DNA of 64,000 nt, taken from assembly GCF_014649915.1 (NCBI RefSeq), contig NZ_BMTY01000006.1, forward strand, positions 89,557 through 153,556, read 5' to 3'. A program made the translations under genes and the position numbers. Below are positions 1 to 8,679 of the stretch, in pieces; position 1 is the first letter of the stretch; every line of letters starts with the position of its first letter. The DNA is from Streptomyces toxytricini (GTDB lineage: Bacteria > Actinomycetota > Actinomycetes > Streptomycetales > Streptomycetaceae). Below the pieces are notes generated by a model. That model was not told the DNA's origin. It was given only the letters and a program-made list of their open reading frames with translations, and made no database searches.

Positions 1-255
1 AAGCTGCCGGGGGAGGGCCGAGGCCGCCCCCGGCACGGTCCGCCTTCGGCGTCCGGGGCTGGGCCGGGCTTGCCGTGTGGGGCGGCCGGGCCGGAGCTGC
101 CGGAGGGCCGAGGCGGCGCCTCGGTACGGTCCGCCTTCGGCGTCCGGGGCTGGGCCGGGCCTGCCGTGTGGGCGGCCGGGCCGGAGCTGCCGGAGGGCCG
201 AGGCGGCGCCTTGGTACGGTCCGCCTTCGGCGTCCGGGGCCGGGCCGGGCCCGTT
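1..255. repeat. Tandem repeat, ~90 bp unit, about 2.7 copies
   Basis: Copies begin at 1, 94 and 184, giving periods of 93 and 90 bp; the third copy fades after about 255. Each unit contains the core CCGCCTTCGGCGTCCGGGGC. Copies 2 and 3 are nearly identical. Long open frames cross the array only because it is GC-rich and lacks stops; no frame looks like a real protein. The array lies downstream of the anthranilate synthase gene and may extend left of the window. From 256 to 387 I see no gene, only a short GC hairpin near 286-303. Confidence 0.75.
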
Positions 256-387
256 CCGCCGGGCGCCCGACGGACGTCTCCTCGGCCGGGGCGGCAGCCC
301 CGGGGACGCCGGCCCCGCCGGGCCGGCGGTGTCGTGGCCTGCCGCGTGTGCCGACGCGCCCCGCCGCTGCCGGGGCGACGGCCCGCG

Positions 388-2301
388 TTACGCCGGGGCG
401 CCCGTGCGGATGCCGGCCAGCAGGTCGTGCAGCAGGTCCGCGCCGCGCAGGGTGAGGACGGACTCGGGGTGGAACTGGACGCCCGCGAAGCCGCCGGATG
501 CGGAGCGCAGGGCGTGGACCTCGCCCGTCGCCCGGTCCCGGGCCACCTCGACGCCCCGTGCGGCCAGCCGCGCCGCGGCCGCGTCGTCGCAGGCGGCCGT
601 GAACGTGTTGTAGAAGCCGACCACCTCGGCGCCGCCGAACAGGTCGACCTCCACCTGCGCCCCCTGCGCCGGCTCCGCCTTGCGGACCAGCGGCAGGCCC
701 AGCTCGGCGGCGATCAGTTCGTGCCCCAGGCACACCCCGAGCAGCCCGCCCGCGTGCCCGGCCAGCAGCTCCCGGGCCAGGCCGCGCAGGAGCCGCATCT
801 TCGGGTCCGCCGGGTCGGACGGGTCGCCGGGCCCCGGACCGAGCACCACCGGGCCCGTGTGCGCGAGGGCCGCCTCCCGCAGCCCCGGCTCGTCGTAGCG
901 GCGTACCGACACCGACAGCCCGCCGGCCCGCAGCACGTGGGCCAGCATCGCCGTGAAGGTGTCCTCGCCGTCCACCACCAGGCAGTCCCCGGCCGCGGCC
1001 GGGGGCCGCTCCTGCATCCGCAGCCAGAACGGCGCCAGGTCCCGCCGCCGGGAGGCCAGCGCCCGCACCACCCGCGGGTCCTCCGCCAGCCGGGCGGCCC
1101 CCGCGAAGGCCGGCCGCGGCGCCTCCGGGCGGACCCCCAGCGCGGCCAGCACCCCTGCCGCCTTCGCGTGGGTCTCGGCGACCTCGCCCGCCGGGTCCGA
1201 GTGGCGCACCAGCGTCGCCCCGACGGGCACGCGCAGGGAGCCGTCCGCGCCGATGTCCGCCGTGCGGATCAGGATGGGGGAGTCCAGCGTCTGCCCGCCC
1301 CCGGCGTCCACGCCCAGCAGGGCCAGCGCGCCCGCGTAGTAGCCGCGGCCCACCCCGTCCGGGCCGACCGGCTCGTGCCGCCCGATCACCCGGCAGGCGT
1401 TCTCGACCGGCGAGCCCGTCACCGTCGCCGCGAACATCGTCTCCCGCAGCACCTCCCGCACGTCCAGCGAGGACCGGCCGCGCAGCTCGTACTCGGTGTG
1501 CGCCAGGTGCGCCATCTCCTTCAGCCGCGGCCCGACCACCACACCGCCGCGGTCGCCGACCGTGCACATCATCTTGAGCTCCTCGTCGACCACCATCGAC
1601 AGCTCCTCGGTCTCCTTGCGGTCGCCCAGGAACGCCAGCAGCGACTCGGCCGTCGGCCCCCCGGCCGGGTACCGGTACGTCCCGCTGATCGGGTTCATCA
1701 CGACGGTCCCGCCGGACATCCGCACGTGCACCTCCGGACTCGCCCCGACCAGCGTCCGCGAGCCCGTGTGGACCACGTACGTCCAGTACGCGCCCCGCTC
1801 GCCCAGCAGCAGCCGGCGGAACAGCGCCAGCGCGTCCGCCCGCCCGAAGCCGTCGATGCGGCCGCCGTACGTGCGCCGGATGACGAAGTTCGCGCCCTCG
1901 CCGCGGCCGATCTCCTCCTCGACGACCCGCCGGACGGTCCGCGCGTACTCCTCGTCGGGGACGTCGAAGCCGCCGCCCTCCACCCGCACCGGGTGCGCCG
2001 GCAGCACCGCCAGCGCCTCCGCGAGCGTGACCTCGTACGCCTCCTCCGCGGCCAGCACGCTCAGCGGCGTGCCGTCGTCGGGGACGTCGAACCCGCGCTC
2101 GCGGATCTGCCGGAACGGCACCAGGGCGAGCGTCGGCAGCCCGCGGACGGGCAGGTCGGCGAGGCGCTCCGCCTCGTGGACCGGGCCCACGAGCACCTCG
2201 ACGGTGTCGTGGGCACGGCCGGGGGTGCGCCGGCGCAGCAGCGCGAACGGGGGACGGTCGTCGCCGAGCAGGTCGAGCAGTCGGCTGGTCGTGGTTTCCA
2301 T
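388..2301 (-). CDS. trpE: Fused anthranilate synthase (TrpE-TrpG)
   Basis: A single 637-residue chain carries both halves of anthranilate synthase, which makes anthranilate from chorismate and glutamine in tryptophan or secondary-metabolite synthesis. The N-terminal ~430 residues are a chorismate-binding TrpE domain with the motif PISGTYRYPAGG. The C-terminal ~190 residues are a class I glutamine amidotransferase with nucleophile GVCLGHE and the distal QFHPES motif. I chose the ATG at 2301 because it begins METTTSRLLDLL and has AAGGA upstream (2315-2319, spacing 13); the longer frame to 2439 runs through the attenuator hairpin and is not coding. The trpL attenuator upstream implies control by tryptophan supply, and the facing gene is a DAHP synthase. 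Fused forms also occur in phenazine-type pathways, but none of those genes is nearby. Confidence 0.93.
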   Translation of the reverse strand: METTTSRLLDLLGDDRPPFALLRRRTPGRAHDTVEVLVGPVHEAERLADLPVRGLPTLALVPFRQIRERGFDVPDDGTPLSVLAAEEAYEVTLAEALAVLPAHPVRVEGGGFDVPDEEYARTVRRVVEEEIGRGEGANFVIRRTYGGRIDGFGRADALALFRRLLLGERGAYWTYVVHTGSRTLVGASPEVHVRMSGGTVVMNPISGTYRYPAGGPTAESLLAFLGDRKETEELSMVVDEELKMMCTVGDRGGVVVGPRLKEMAHLAHTEYELRGRSSLDVREVLRETMFAATVTGSPVENACRVIGRHEPVGPDGVGRGYYAGALALLGVDAGGGQTLDSPILIRTADIGADGSLRVPVGATLVRHSDPAGEVAETHAKAAGVLAALGVRPEAPRPAFAGAARLAEDPRVVRALASRRRDLAPFWLRMQERPPAAAGDCLVVDGEDTFTAMLAHVLRAGGLSVSVRRYDEPGLREAALAHTGPVVLGPGPGDPSDPADPKMRLLRGLARELLAGHAGGLLGVCLGHELIAAELGLPLVRKAEPAQGAQVEVDLFGGAEVVGFYNTFTAACDDAAAARLAARGVEVARDRATGEVHALRSASGGFAGVQFHPESVLTLRGADLLHDLLAGIRTGAPA

Positions 2302-2352
2302 GCGGGGTCGGTCGTCCTTCCGGGTGGGAGGGGCGGCCGGCCGCAGCGCATA

Positions 2353-2384
2353 CGCGAAGGCCGCCCCTCGGGGCGGCCTTCGCG
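2353..2384 (-). terminator. trp attenuator hairpin
   Basis: A 15-bp perfect stem (CGCGAAGGCCGCCCC with its complement) closes on a 2-nt loop between the trpL stop and the trpE start. No T-tract follows on the minus strand, as is usual in Streptomyces. Its place just after a tryptophan-rich leader peptide fits a transcription attenuator. I did not work out the full set of competing anti-terminator pairings. Confidence 0.75.
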
Positions 2385-2393
2385 TCGGTCGTG

Positions 2394-2465
2394 TCAGTGG
2401 GTACGCGCGAGGTGTGGGCCGCCGGGAGCGGTCCACCACCAGGAGCGGCAGGAGTGCGCGTACAT
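2394..2465 (-). CDS. trpL: Trp leader peptide (three consecutive Trp codons)
   Basis: This 23-codon ORF starts MYAHSCRSWWWTAPGG and ends at TGA (2394-2396). Three consecutive TGG codons at residues 9-11 are the classic sensor of charged tRNA-Trp: ribosome stalling there would favour an anti-terminator and let trpE be transcribed. The ATG at 2465 lies 7 nt after a -10-like TAGGGT, so the message is probably leaderless. Streptomyces trpE leaders with three adjacent Trp codons are known, so the role is well supported although the ORF is very short. Confidence 0.85.
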   Translation of the reverse strand: MYAHSCRSWWWTAPGGPHLARTH

Positions 2466-2570
2466 GCGGGCCACCCTAGCCCACCCGGAAGGACGGCGTG
2501 CGGGGGAAACACGATGGGAGACGTCCGTCTCAACTGATGGGCATCCGGCAGGGCACGAGGTGGGACGCCT

Positions 2571-2582
2571 TAATGTGTAGGG
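2571..2582 (+). promoter_or_regulatory. -10 element for a leaderless DAHP synthase mRNA
   Basis: TAATGT (2571-2576) is a good -10 hexamer and lies six bases before the GTG start at 2583. Transcription would begin at or next to the start codon, giving a leaderless mRNA. No convincing -35 hexamer is visible. A divergent TAGGGT for trpL lies about 100 bp away on the other strand. Confidence 0.5.
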
Positions 2583-3938
2583 GTGACCGTGAACGCTGAA
2601 ACCCACGCCCCCGCCGCCAAGGCGACCTGGCGAGACCTGCCCGCGGCGCAGCAGCCTTCGTACCCCGATGCCGAGGCCCTGCGCGCAGTCGTCGCGGACC
2701 TCGAGTCGTATCCTCCGCTCGTTTTCGCGGGCGAGTGCGACCAGCTGCGCGCCCGTCTGGGAGCCGTCGCCCGGGGTGAGGCGTTCCTCCTCCAGGGCGG
2801 CGACTGCGCCGAGGCCTTCGACGCCGTGTCCGCCGACCACATCCGCGCCAAGCTGAAGACGCTGCTCCAGATGAGCGCCGTCCTGACCTACGCGGCCTCC
2901 GTGCCCGTCGTGAAGGTCGGGCGCATCGCCGGCCAGTACAGCAAGCCGCGCTCCAAGGACACCGAGACCCGCGACGGGGTGACCCTGCCGACCTACCGCG
3001 GCGACTCCGTCAACGGCTTCGAGTTCACCCCCGAGGCCCGCGTCCCGGACCCCGAGCGGCTCAAGCGCATGTACCACGCCTCCGCGTCGACCCTGAACCT
3101 GGTGCGCGCCTTCACCACCGGCGGCTACGCCGACCTGCGGCAGGTGCACGCCTGGAACCAGGACTTCGTGAAGTCGTCCCCCTCCGGCCAGCGCTACGAG
3201 CAGCTCGCCCGGGAGATCGACAACGCCCTGAGCTTCATGAAGGCCTGCGGCACCGACCCGGCCGAGTTCAAGGCGGTGGAGTTCTACTCCTCGCACGAGG
3301 CGCTGCTCCTCGACTACGAGGGCGCCCTCACCCGTACGGACTCCCGGACCGGGAAGCTGTACGACACCTCCGGCCACATGGTGTGGATCGGCGAGCGCAC
3401 CCGGCAGCTGGACCACGCGCACATCGAGTTCTGCTCGCAGATCGCCAACCCGATCGGCATCAAGCTCGGCCCCACGACCAGCGTGGACGAGGCGCTGACC
3501 TACATCGACCGCCTCGACCCCGAGCGCGACCCGGGCCGGCTCACCTTCGTCGTCCGCATGGGCGCCGACAAGGTCCGCGACAAGCTGCCCGAGCTCGTCG
3601 AGAAGGTCACCGCCTCCGGCGCGGTCGTCGGCTGGGTCACCGACCCGATGCACGGCAACACCTTCGAGGCGGCCTCCGGCCACAAGACGCGCCGCTTCGA
3701 CGACGTCCTCGACGAGGTCAAGGGCTTCTTCGAGGTCCACAAGGCGCTGGGCACCCACCCGGGCGGCATCCACGTCGAGCTCACCGGCGACGACGTCACC
3801 GAGTGCGTGGGCGGCGGCGACGAGATCTTCGTCGACGACCTGCACCAGCGCTACGAGACGGCCTGCGACCCTCGGCTGAACCGCAGCCAGTCCCTCGACC
3901 TGGCGTTCCTCGTCGCGGAGATGTACCGCGACCAGTAG
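2583..3938 (+). CDS. 3-deoxy-7-phosphoheptulonate (DAHP) synthase, class II
   Basis: This 451-aa enzyme condenses phosphoenolpyruvate and erythrose 4-phosphate, the first step of the shikimate pathway. It is the plant/actinobacterial class II type and matches the usual ~450-460 residues. Family blocks visible are LLQGGDCAEAF (the conserved metal-site Cys), KVGRIAGQYSKPRSK, RAFTTGGYADLR and NPIGIKLGPTT. The GTG start is supported by MTVNAETHAP leading straight into the family region and by the -10 element just upstream. It is transcribed away from the trpE attenuator region, so aromatic precursor supply and the tryptophan branch share one intergenic region. Confidence 0.95.
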   Translation: MTVNAETHAPAAKATWRDLPAAQQPSYPDAEALRAVVADLESYPPLVFAGECDQLRARLGAVARGEAFLLQGGDCAEAFDAVSADHIRAKLKTLLQMSAVLTYAASVPVVKVGRIAGQYSKPRSKDTETRDGVTLPTYRGDSVNGFEFTPEARVPDPERLKRMYHASASTLNLVRAFTTGGYADLRQVHAWNQDFVKSSPSGQRYEQLAREIDNALSFMKACGTDPAEFKAVEFYSSHEALLLDYEGALTRTDSRTGKLYDTSGHMVWIGERTRQLDHAHIEFCSQIANPIGIKLGPTTSVDEALTYIDRLDPERDPGRLTFVVRMGADKVRDKLPELVEKVTASGAVVGWVTDPMHGNTFEAASGHKTRRFDDVLDEVKGFFEVHKALGTHPGGIHVELTGDDVTECVGGGDEIFVDDLHQRYETACDPRLNRSQSLDLAFLVAEMYRDQ

Positions 3939-3990
3939 CGGCCAGGCCGCCGCCCGCGGCAGCGGGTGAGCGCGGTGTGACAGACGATGA

Positions 3991-4027
3991 CAGTGGGGCG
4001 CGGATCGGTGTGATCCGCGCCCCACTG
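3991..4027 (+). terminator. Hairpin terminator after DAHP synthase
   Basis: A 16-bp perfect inverted repeat (CAGTGGGGCGCGGATC and its complement) around a 5-nt loop lies about 50 bp after the DAHP synthase stop and before the bfd iron box. Confidence 0.85.
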
Positions 4028-4068
4028 GCGTATCGGGGGCTTTTGGGCCACCCGTACTTTGGGTACGG

Positions 4069-4087
4069 TTAGGTAAGCCTCACCAAA
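4069..4087 (+). promoter_or_regulatory. Iron box (DmdR1/IdeR operator)
   Basis: TTAGGTAAGCCTCACCAAA matches the 19-bp consensus TTAGGTTAGGCTCACCTAA at 16 positions. It sits 38 bp before the bfd start, where a bound iron repressor would block transcription. That predicts induction of bfd under iron starvation, when iron must be released from bacterioferritin. Confidence 0.8.
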
Positions 4088-4125
4088 TAGGGGTGGCTGC
4101 AAGACCACCCAGGGAGGTGAACCGC

Positions 4126-4383
4126 GTGTACGTCTGCTCCTGCTTCGGCATCACCGACAAGCAGGTCAAGGAACACGCGGCGGCCGGGGCCTGCACCCCC
4201 CGCCAGATAGCCTCCGTGACCAAGGCCGGCACCGACTGCGGCTCCTGCGTCCGCACCATCCAGGGCCTCCTCGGCCGCGGGGCCTGCCCGCGCCGCGAAC
4301 TGCTGGAGAACGGCCGCACCGCCGCCGACGCGCTCGCCGCGGACACCGCCACCGCGGAGAAGGAGCTCGCCGGGGCCGCCTGA
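4126..4383 (+). CDS. bfd: Bacterioferritin-associated ferredoxin (2Fe-2S)
   Basis: This 85-aa protein carries a BFD-like [2Fe-2S] domain. The four cluster cysteines are C4, C6, C38 and C41 (C-x-C, 31 residues, C-x2-C), the expected Bfd spacing. It passes electrons to bacterioferritin to reduce and release stored iron. The GTG at 4126 (MYVCSCFG) is preferred over the earlier in-frame start because GGGAGGTG lies 6-7 bases upstream and the family begins there. The residues after about 60 are a low-complexity Ala-rich tail. It converges on bfr (41-bp gap), and the upstream iron box fits its role. Confidence 0.92.
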   Translation: MYVCSCFGITDKQVKEHAAAGACTPRQIASVTKAGTDCGSCVRTIQGLLGRGACPRRELLENGRTAADALAADTATAEKELAGAA

Positions 4384-4424
4384 GGCCCCGCGCACGACCA
4401 CCCCAGCCGTTCTGCCGCCGCCCG

Positions 4425-4904
4425 TCAGCCCTCCGGCTGCTCGATCAGCTGGGCGATGTACAGCTGCTCCCCGAGCGTCTCGATCAGCTCCAGCTGCGTG
4501 TCCAGGTAGTCGATGTGGTGCTCCTCGTCCTCCAGGATGTCCTCGAAGAGCCGCGCCGAGGTGATGTCGCCCTTGCCGCGCATGACCTCGATGCCGCGCT
4601 TCAGCCGGTCGATCGCCTCGACCTCCACCTGGCGGTCCGCCTGGAACATCTCCGTCAGCGTCTGCCCCACCCGCACATGGAAGAGGCGCTGGTAGTTCGG
4701 CAGGCCGTCGAGCATCAGGATCCGCTCGGTGAGCTTGTCCGCGTGCTTCATCTCGTCGATGGACTCGGCACGGGTGTAGTTCGCGAGCTTGGTCCAACCC
4801 TTGTTGTCCTGGATCCGGTAGTGGAGCCAGTACTGGTTGATCGCCGTGAGCTCGCCGGTCAGCTGCTCGTTCAGAAACTCGAGGACCTCGGGGTCGCCCT
4901 GCAT
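4425..4904 (-). CDS. bfr: Bacterioferritin
   Basis: This 159-aa iron-storage subunit would assemble into a 24-mer haem-containing shell that oxidises Fe2+ and stores it as ferric mineral. The full ferroxidase centre is present (E18, E51, H54, E94, E127, H130), as is the haem-ligand Met52. Length and start (MQGDPEVLEFLNEQL) are typical, and GGAAGGAG lies upstream. The partner ferredoxin gene converges on it from the left. No iron box is obvious before bfr itself. Confidence 0.97.
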   Translation of the reverse strand: MQGDPEVLEFLNEQLTGELTAINQYWLHYRIQDNKGWTKLANYTRAESIDEMKHADKLTERILMLDGLPNYQRLFHVRVGQTLTEMFQADRQVEVEAIDRLKRGIEVMRGKGDITSARLFEDILEDEEHHIDYLDTQLELIETLGEQLYIAQLIEQPEG

Positions 4905-5075
4905 CGCAGAGGCTCCTTCCAGGCAATGTCAGCTAGTGACGGGTCTGTGCGCGCATCCTTGCACCGCGGCCATGAACCGTCCAGTAAGTGCCTCCTTAGT
5001 GGGAGTTGCCATGACATGCCCGAATCAGCTCCCGCCTGGTCATGACCACCCCGCCACGTCTGTCACCATGGAGAC

Positions 5076-5708
5076 ATGGGTCAGCCGGACAGCCGGGAAT
5101 CTCCGGGAGCAGAACAGCTGGAGCTTCCCCCGGGACAGCGGCTGCAGCGGGGCTGGCCCGTCACCCACTACGGGCCCGTACCCCGGTTCAAGCCCGACAG
5201 GTGGGAGTTCCGCGTCTTCGGCGCCACCGCCGACGGGCAGAAGCACTGCTGGAACCACGAGCAGTTCACCGCCCTGCCCTTCGAGAGCGTCGTCGCCGAC
5301 CTGCACTGCGTGACCAAGTTCAGCATGGTCGGCGCCGAGTGGGGCGGCGTCCTCGCCCGCGAGATCCTCGCCCTGGCGCCGCCGTCACCACAGGCCACGC
5401 ACGTGATGGTGTGGGCCGAGTACGGCTTCAGCTCCAACCTGCGGATGGCCGACTTCGCCTCCGAGCGGACCGTCTTCGCCACCCACCAGGGCGGCGAGCC
5501 CCTCACCGCCGAACACGGCTTCCCGCTGCGGCTCGTCGTGCCCCACCTGTACGCCTGGAAGGGCCCGAAATGGGTCCGCGGCATCGAGTACATGACCGCC
5601 GACCGGCGCGGCTTCTGGGAAGAGCGCGGCTACCACAACATCGGCGACCCCTGGCGGGAACAGCGCTACTCCTACCAGGAGGAACCGGGCGACGGGCCCG
5701 AGCTCTAG
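5076..5708 (+). CDS. Sulfite-oxidase-like molybdopterin oxidoreductase
   Basis: This 210-aa protein consists of the molybdopterin-binding domain of the sulfite oxidase/MsrP superfamily. The block DLHCVTKFSMVGAEWGGV contains C78, which should ligate the molybdenum. Later family blocks are EYGFSSNLRM and YAWKGPKWVRGIEYM. There is no Tat signal, haem domain or dimerisation domain, so it is probably a small cytoplasmic enzyme. The substrate cannot be told from sequence. It stands alone between divergent bfr and convergent nfo. Confidence 0.85.
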   Translation: MGQPDSRESPGAEQLELPPGQRLQRGWPVTHYGPVPRFKPDRWEFRVFGATADGQKHCWNHEQFTALPFESVVADLHCVTKFSMVGAEWGGVLAREILALAPPSPQATHVMVWAEYGFSSNLRMADFASERTVFATHQGGEPLTAEHGFPLRLVVPHLYAWKGPKWVRGIEYMTADRRGFWEERGYHNIGDPWREQRYSYQEEPGDGPEL

Positions 5709-5783
5709 GCCGTCTCTCTCGGATCTTGCCGGGCAAGCCCGCACCGGACGGCATGGGTCGGGCAGGATGCGGAAGAGACGGCC
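5708..5783. terminator. Possible shared terminator between convergent genes
   Basis: GGCCGTCTCT at 5708-5717 is the exact complement of AGAGACGGCC at 5774-5783. The 56-nt spacer could itself fold. The pair lies between the convergent oxidoreductase and endonuclease IV genes, so it may end both transcripts. Confidence 0.4.
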
Positions 5784-5812
5784 CAGGCCCGCCCGCGCCT
5801 CGTGGCCGGGGC

Positions 5813-6730
5813 TCAGTGCAGGTCGCGAAGCTCCTTCAGCAGGGCCACGTCCGCCGCGTGCCCCTCCTTGCCGCCCGGCGTCTCGATCACCAGCGGCACC
5901 CCGTCCATCGCGGGATGCGAGAACAACTCCGCGAACGCCTCCCGGCCGATGCGGCCCTGCCCGATGTTCGCGTGCCGGTCCCTGTGCGCGCCCACACCCT
6001 CCTTCGAGTCGTTGGCGTGCACCAGCTTCAGCCGCCCCTCGCCCACCGTGTCCACCAGCAGGTCCAGCGCCGCCTTCGCGCCGCCCGGCTCCGCCAGATC
6101 GTGCCCCGCGGCGAACACATGGCAGGTGTCCAGGCAGACCCCCAGCTTCGGATGGTGGTCCAGCGCCTCGAAATACGGGCCGAAATCCTCCATCAGCGAG
6201 CACAGCGACGAACCCTGCCCGGCCGTCGACTCCAGCAGCAGGAACGGGTCGTCGTCATGGACCAGCTCCTCAAGCAGCGGCAGCGCGAACTCCCTGACCT
6301 GCGCCAACGCCGCCTCCCGCGGACGCCCGCCCGTCGCCGACCCCGTGTGCACGACCACCCCGCGCGCCCCGATCCGCCGGCCGCGCCGCAGCGAATGCCG
6401 CAGCGACTCCACCGAGCGCTCCACCGTCGCGGCCGTGTGCGAACCGAAGTTGATCAGATACGGGGCGTGCACGAACGCCGGGATCCCCATCTCCGCGCAG
6501 CCCGCCCGGAACAGCTCGTCCTGAGCCGGACTGCCCGCCGGAGTCGCCCAGCCGCGCGGATTCGCCACGAAGACCTGCACCGCCTCCGCAGCCAACTCCC
6601 GCGCGTACGACAACCCCACCGAAGCGAGCCCGCCCGCCACGGGAACGTGCCCGCCGACCGGATTCCGCGCGCGCCGGCCGGCGGAGGACGGGTCCCTCCT
6701 CGACTCCGAAACGGCCTGCGACTCCGACAC
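5813..6730 (-). CDS. nfo: Endonuclease IV (AP endonuclease)
   Basis: This 305-aa AP endonuclease 2 family protein would cut DNA 5' of abasic sites in base excision repair, using a three-zinc TIM barrel. Visible metal-binding blocks include FVHAPYLINFGSH, LGVCLDTCHVFAAGHD, VHANDSKEGVGAHRDRHANIG and PLVIETPGG. The GTG start lies 2 bp after the stop of the upstream kinase gene, so the two are probably co-transcribed and coupled. The first ~24 residues are not conserved-looking, and a later start is possible. Confidence 0.93.
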   Translation of the reverse strand: MSESQAVSESRRDPSSAGRRARNPVGGHVPVAGGLASVGLSYARELAAEAVQVFVANPRGWATPAGSPAQDELFRAGCAEMGIPAFVHAPYLINFGSHTAATVERSVESLRHSLRRGRRIGARGVVVHTGSATGGRPREAALAQVREFALPLLEELVHDDDPFLLLESTAGQGSSLCSLMEDFGPYFEALDHHPKLGVCLDTCHVFAAGHDLAEPGGAKAALDLLVDTVGEGRLKLVHANDSKEGVGAHRDRHANIGQGRIGREAFAELFSHPAMDGVPLVIETPGGKEGHAADVALLKELRDLH

Positions 6731-6732
6731 GG

Positions 6733-8679
6733 CTAAAGCCCCTTGATCCGCAGGACGACCGTGCTGCCCTCCGGGGCGTTCTGGCCGCCCGGCACCGACT
6801 GCGCGTCCACCGTGTTCGAGAAGGAGATCAGCGGCTTCTCCACCCGCACCTTGAACCCGGCCGCCTCCAGCGTCCGGCGCGCCGCATCCGCCTCCTGCCC
6901 CGTCACGTTCGGCACCGGCACCAGACGCGGGCCCTTCGACACCGTCAGCACCACCGTGTCACCGGCCGCCGCCTGCGCACCGGCACTCAGCGACTGGTTC
7001 GCCACCGTGCCCGCCGGCACCGGGGAGTTGACCTGCTCCGCAGCCACCTCGACCTTCAGCCCGAGGTCCTGCAGGGCCGTACGGGCCTGCTCCACCGGCC
7101 GCGCCGCCACGTTCGGTACCTGCACCGGCCGGCCCTTGCTCACCGTGATCGCAACCGCCGTGTCCGGCGCCCGCTTCTGCCCGCCCTCCGGGTCCGTGCC
7201 GATCACCGCACCCTTCGCGACGTCCTGGCTGAACACCTCGTTCACGATCCCCGGCGCCAGCCCGCTCTTCGTCAGCTCCGCCTTCGCATCGTCCAGCGGG
7301 CGGCCCTTCACATCCGGGACCACCACGACCTGCGGGCCCCGCGAAACGGTAAGCACCACCGCGCCGTTGCCGCGGATCCGCTTGCCGCCCCCCGGATCCG
7401 AAGCCATCACCGTGCCCCGCTCGAAGGCCTCGCTGAACTTCCGCTCCACGCGCTTCACCCCCAGGCCGGCCGCCGAAAGCTCCGAACGGGCCTCCGCCTC
7501 CGACTTGCCCAGCAGGTTCGGGACCTTCGTGAACTGGCCCGCGCTGATGTACCAGACGCCCGTACCCAGCCCCAGCGCCAGCAGCACCGCCGCCACCACC
7601 AGCAGCGGACCCCGCCGCACCCGGCCCGCCGGACGCGGGCCCGCGACCGGACCCGCCGGACCCGGCGGATCAGGGTGCGGGGCGACCGGCGCCGACGCCA
7701 GCACCGACGTGTGCTCCACGCCGTCACCGCCGCCCTGCCGCGCCCCCACCATCCGCGGGATCACACTCGTACGGTCCTCCGCCGCCGACCGCTCGCCCGA
7801 CAGGGCCTGCGGCGGCACCGCATCCAGCTCCGCATCCGACAGCTCCGCCCGCACCGCCAGCACCACGCCCAGCAGCGCCGCCGCATCGAACGGACGCAGC
7901 TCCGGCGACCGCGCCGCCGCCTGCGCCACGATCCCGTCCAGGGCACCTGGCAGACCCGGCACCGCCGCCGACGGAGGCGGCACGTCCTCGTGCAGGTGCT
8001 GGTACAGCACCTGCGCCGGCGTACCGCCCGCATGCGGCTTCCCGCCCGTCAGCATCTCGTACAGGACGACCCCGCACGCGTACACGTCCACACGCGTGTC
8101 CGCGACACCGCTCTCGATCTGCTCAGGAGCCAGATACGACACCGTGCCCAGCACGGCACCCGTCGTACTCGTCACCGTGTCCACCGACCGCACCAAGCCG
8201 AAATCGGCCACCTTCACCCGGCCGTCGTCGCCGATCAGCACGTTCTCCGGCTTCATGTCCCGGTGCACGAAACCCGCCCGGTGGGCCGCGCCCAGCGCCG
8301 CCAGCACCGGCTCCAGGATGTCCAGCGCCGCCCGCGGCTGCAGCGCGCCGCGTTCCCGCAGCACGTCCCGCAGAGTGCAGCCGGAGACGTACTCCATCGC
8401 CAGATACGTGTACGGGCCGTCCGTGCCCTGGTCGAACACCGCGACCACATTCGGATGCGCCAGCCGCGCCACCGACTTCGCCTCGCGGATGAAACGGTCC
8501 ACGAACGCGCCGTCCGCAGCCAGCGCCGGATGCATCACCTTCAGCGCGAGAACCCGGTCCAGGCGGGTGTCCAGGGCCCGGTAGACCGTGGCCATGCCGC
8601 CGGCCGCGATACGGGCGTCGATGCGGTAGCGGCCGTCGAGCGTCTGCCCGACGAGGGGGTCATCCAGGGTCGTGTCCAC
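6733..8679 (-). CDS. PASTA-domain Ser/Thr protein kinase (PknB family)
   Basis: This is a 648-aa membrane kinase. Residues ~18-280 form a Hanks-type kinase with glycine loop IAAGGMATVY, Lys47, Glu66, HRDMKPEN (Asp141), DFG (Asp159) and APE, all intact. A Pro-rich juxtamembrane segment follows, then one membrane helix at ~358-378 and four PASTA repeats out to the C terminus. Such kinases sense peptidoglycan fragments or lipid II and phosphorylate cell-wall and division proteins. It lies about 23 kb from the dcw cluster and directly upstream of nfo. All active-site residues suggest activity. Confidence 0.94.
   Translation of the reverse strand: MDTTLDDPLVGQTLDGRYRIDARIAAGGMATVYRALDTRLDRVLALKVMHPALAADGAFVDRFIREAKSVARLAHPNVVAVFDQGTDGPYTYLAMEYVSGCTLRDVLRERGALQPRAALDILEPVLAALGAAHRAGFVHRDMKPENVLIGDDGRVKVADFGLVRSVDTVTSTTGAVLGTVSYLAPEQIESGVADTRVDVYACGVVLYEMLTGGKPHAGGTPAQVLYQHLHEDVPPPSAAVPGLPGALDGIVAQAAARSPELRPFDAAALLGVVLAVRAELSDAELDAVPPQALSGERSAAEDRTSVIPRMVGARQGGGDGVEHTSVLASAPVAPHPDPPGPAGPVAGPRPAGRVRRGPLLVVAAVLLALGLGTGVWYISAGQFTKVPNLLGKSEAEARSELSAAGLGVKRVERKFSEAFERGTVMASDPGGGKRIRGNGAVVLTVSRGPQVVVVPDVKGRPLDDAKAELTKSGLAPGIVNEVFSQDVAKGAVIGTDPEGGQKRAPDTAVAITVSKGRPVQVPNVAARPVEQARTALQDLGLKVEVAAEQVNSPVPAGTVANQSLSAGAQAAAGDTVVLTVSKGPRLVPVPNVTGQEADAARRTLEAAGFKVRVEKPLISFSNTVDAQSVPGGQNAPEGSTVVLRIKGL

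Noticed and set aside
70..2580. 836-codon open frame on the plus strand
   Set aside because: It runs through the tandem repeats and antisense to trpE and its leader; composition is the Arg/Gly/Pro mix of a shadow frame.
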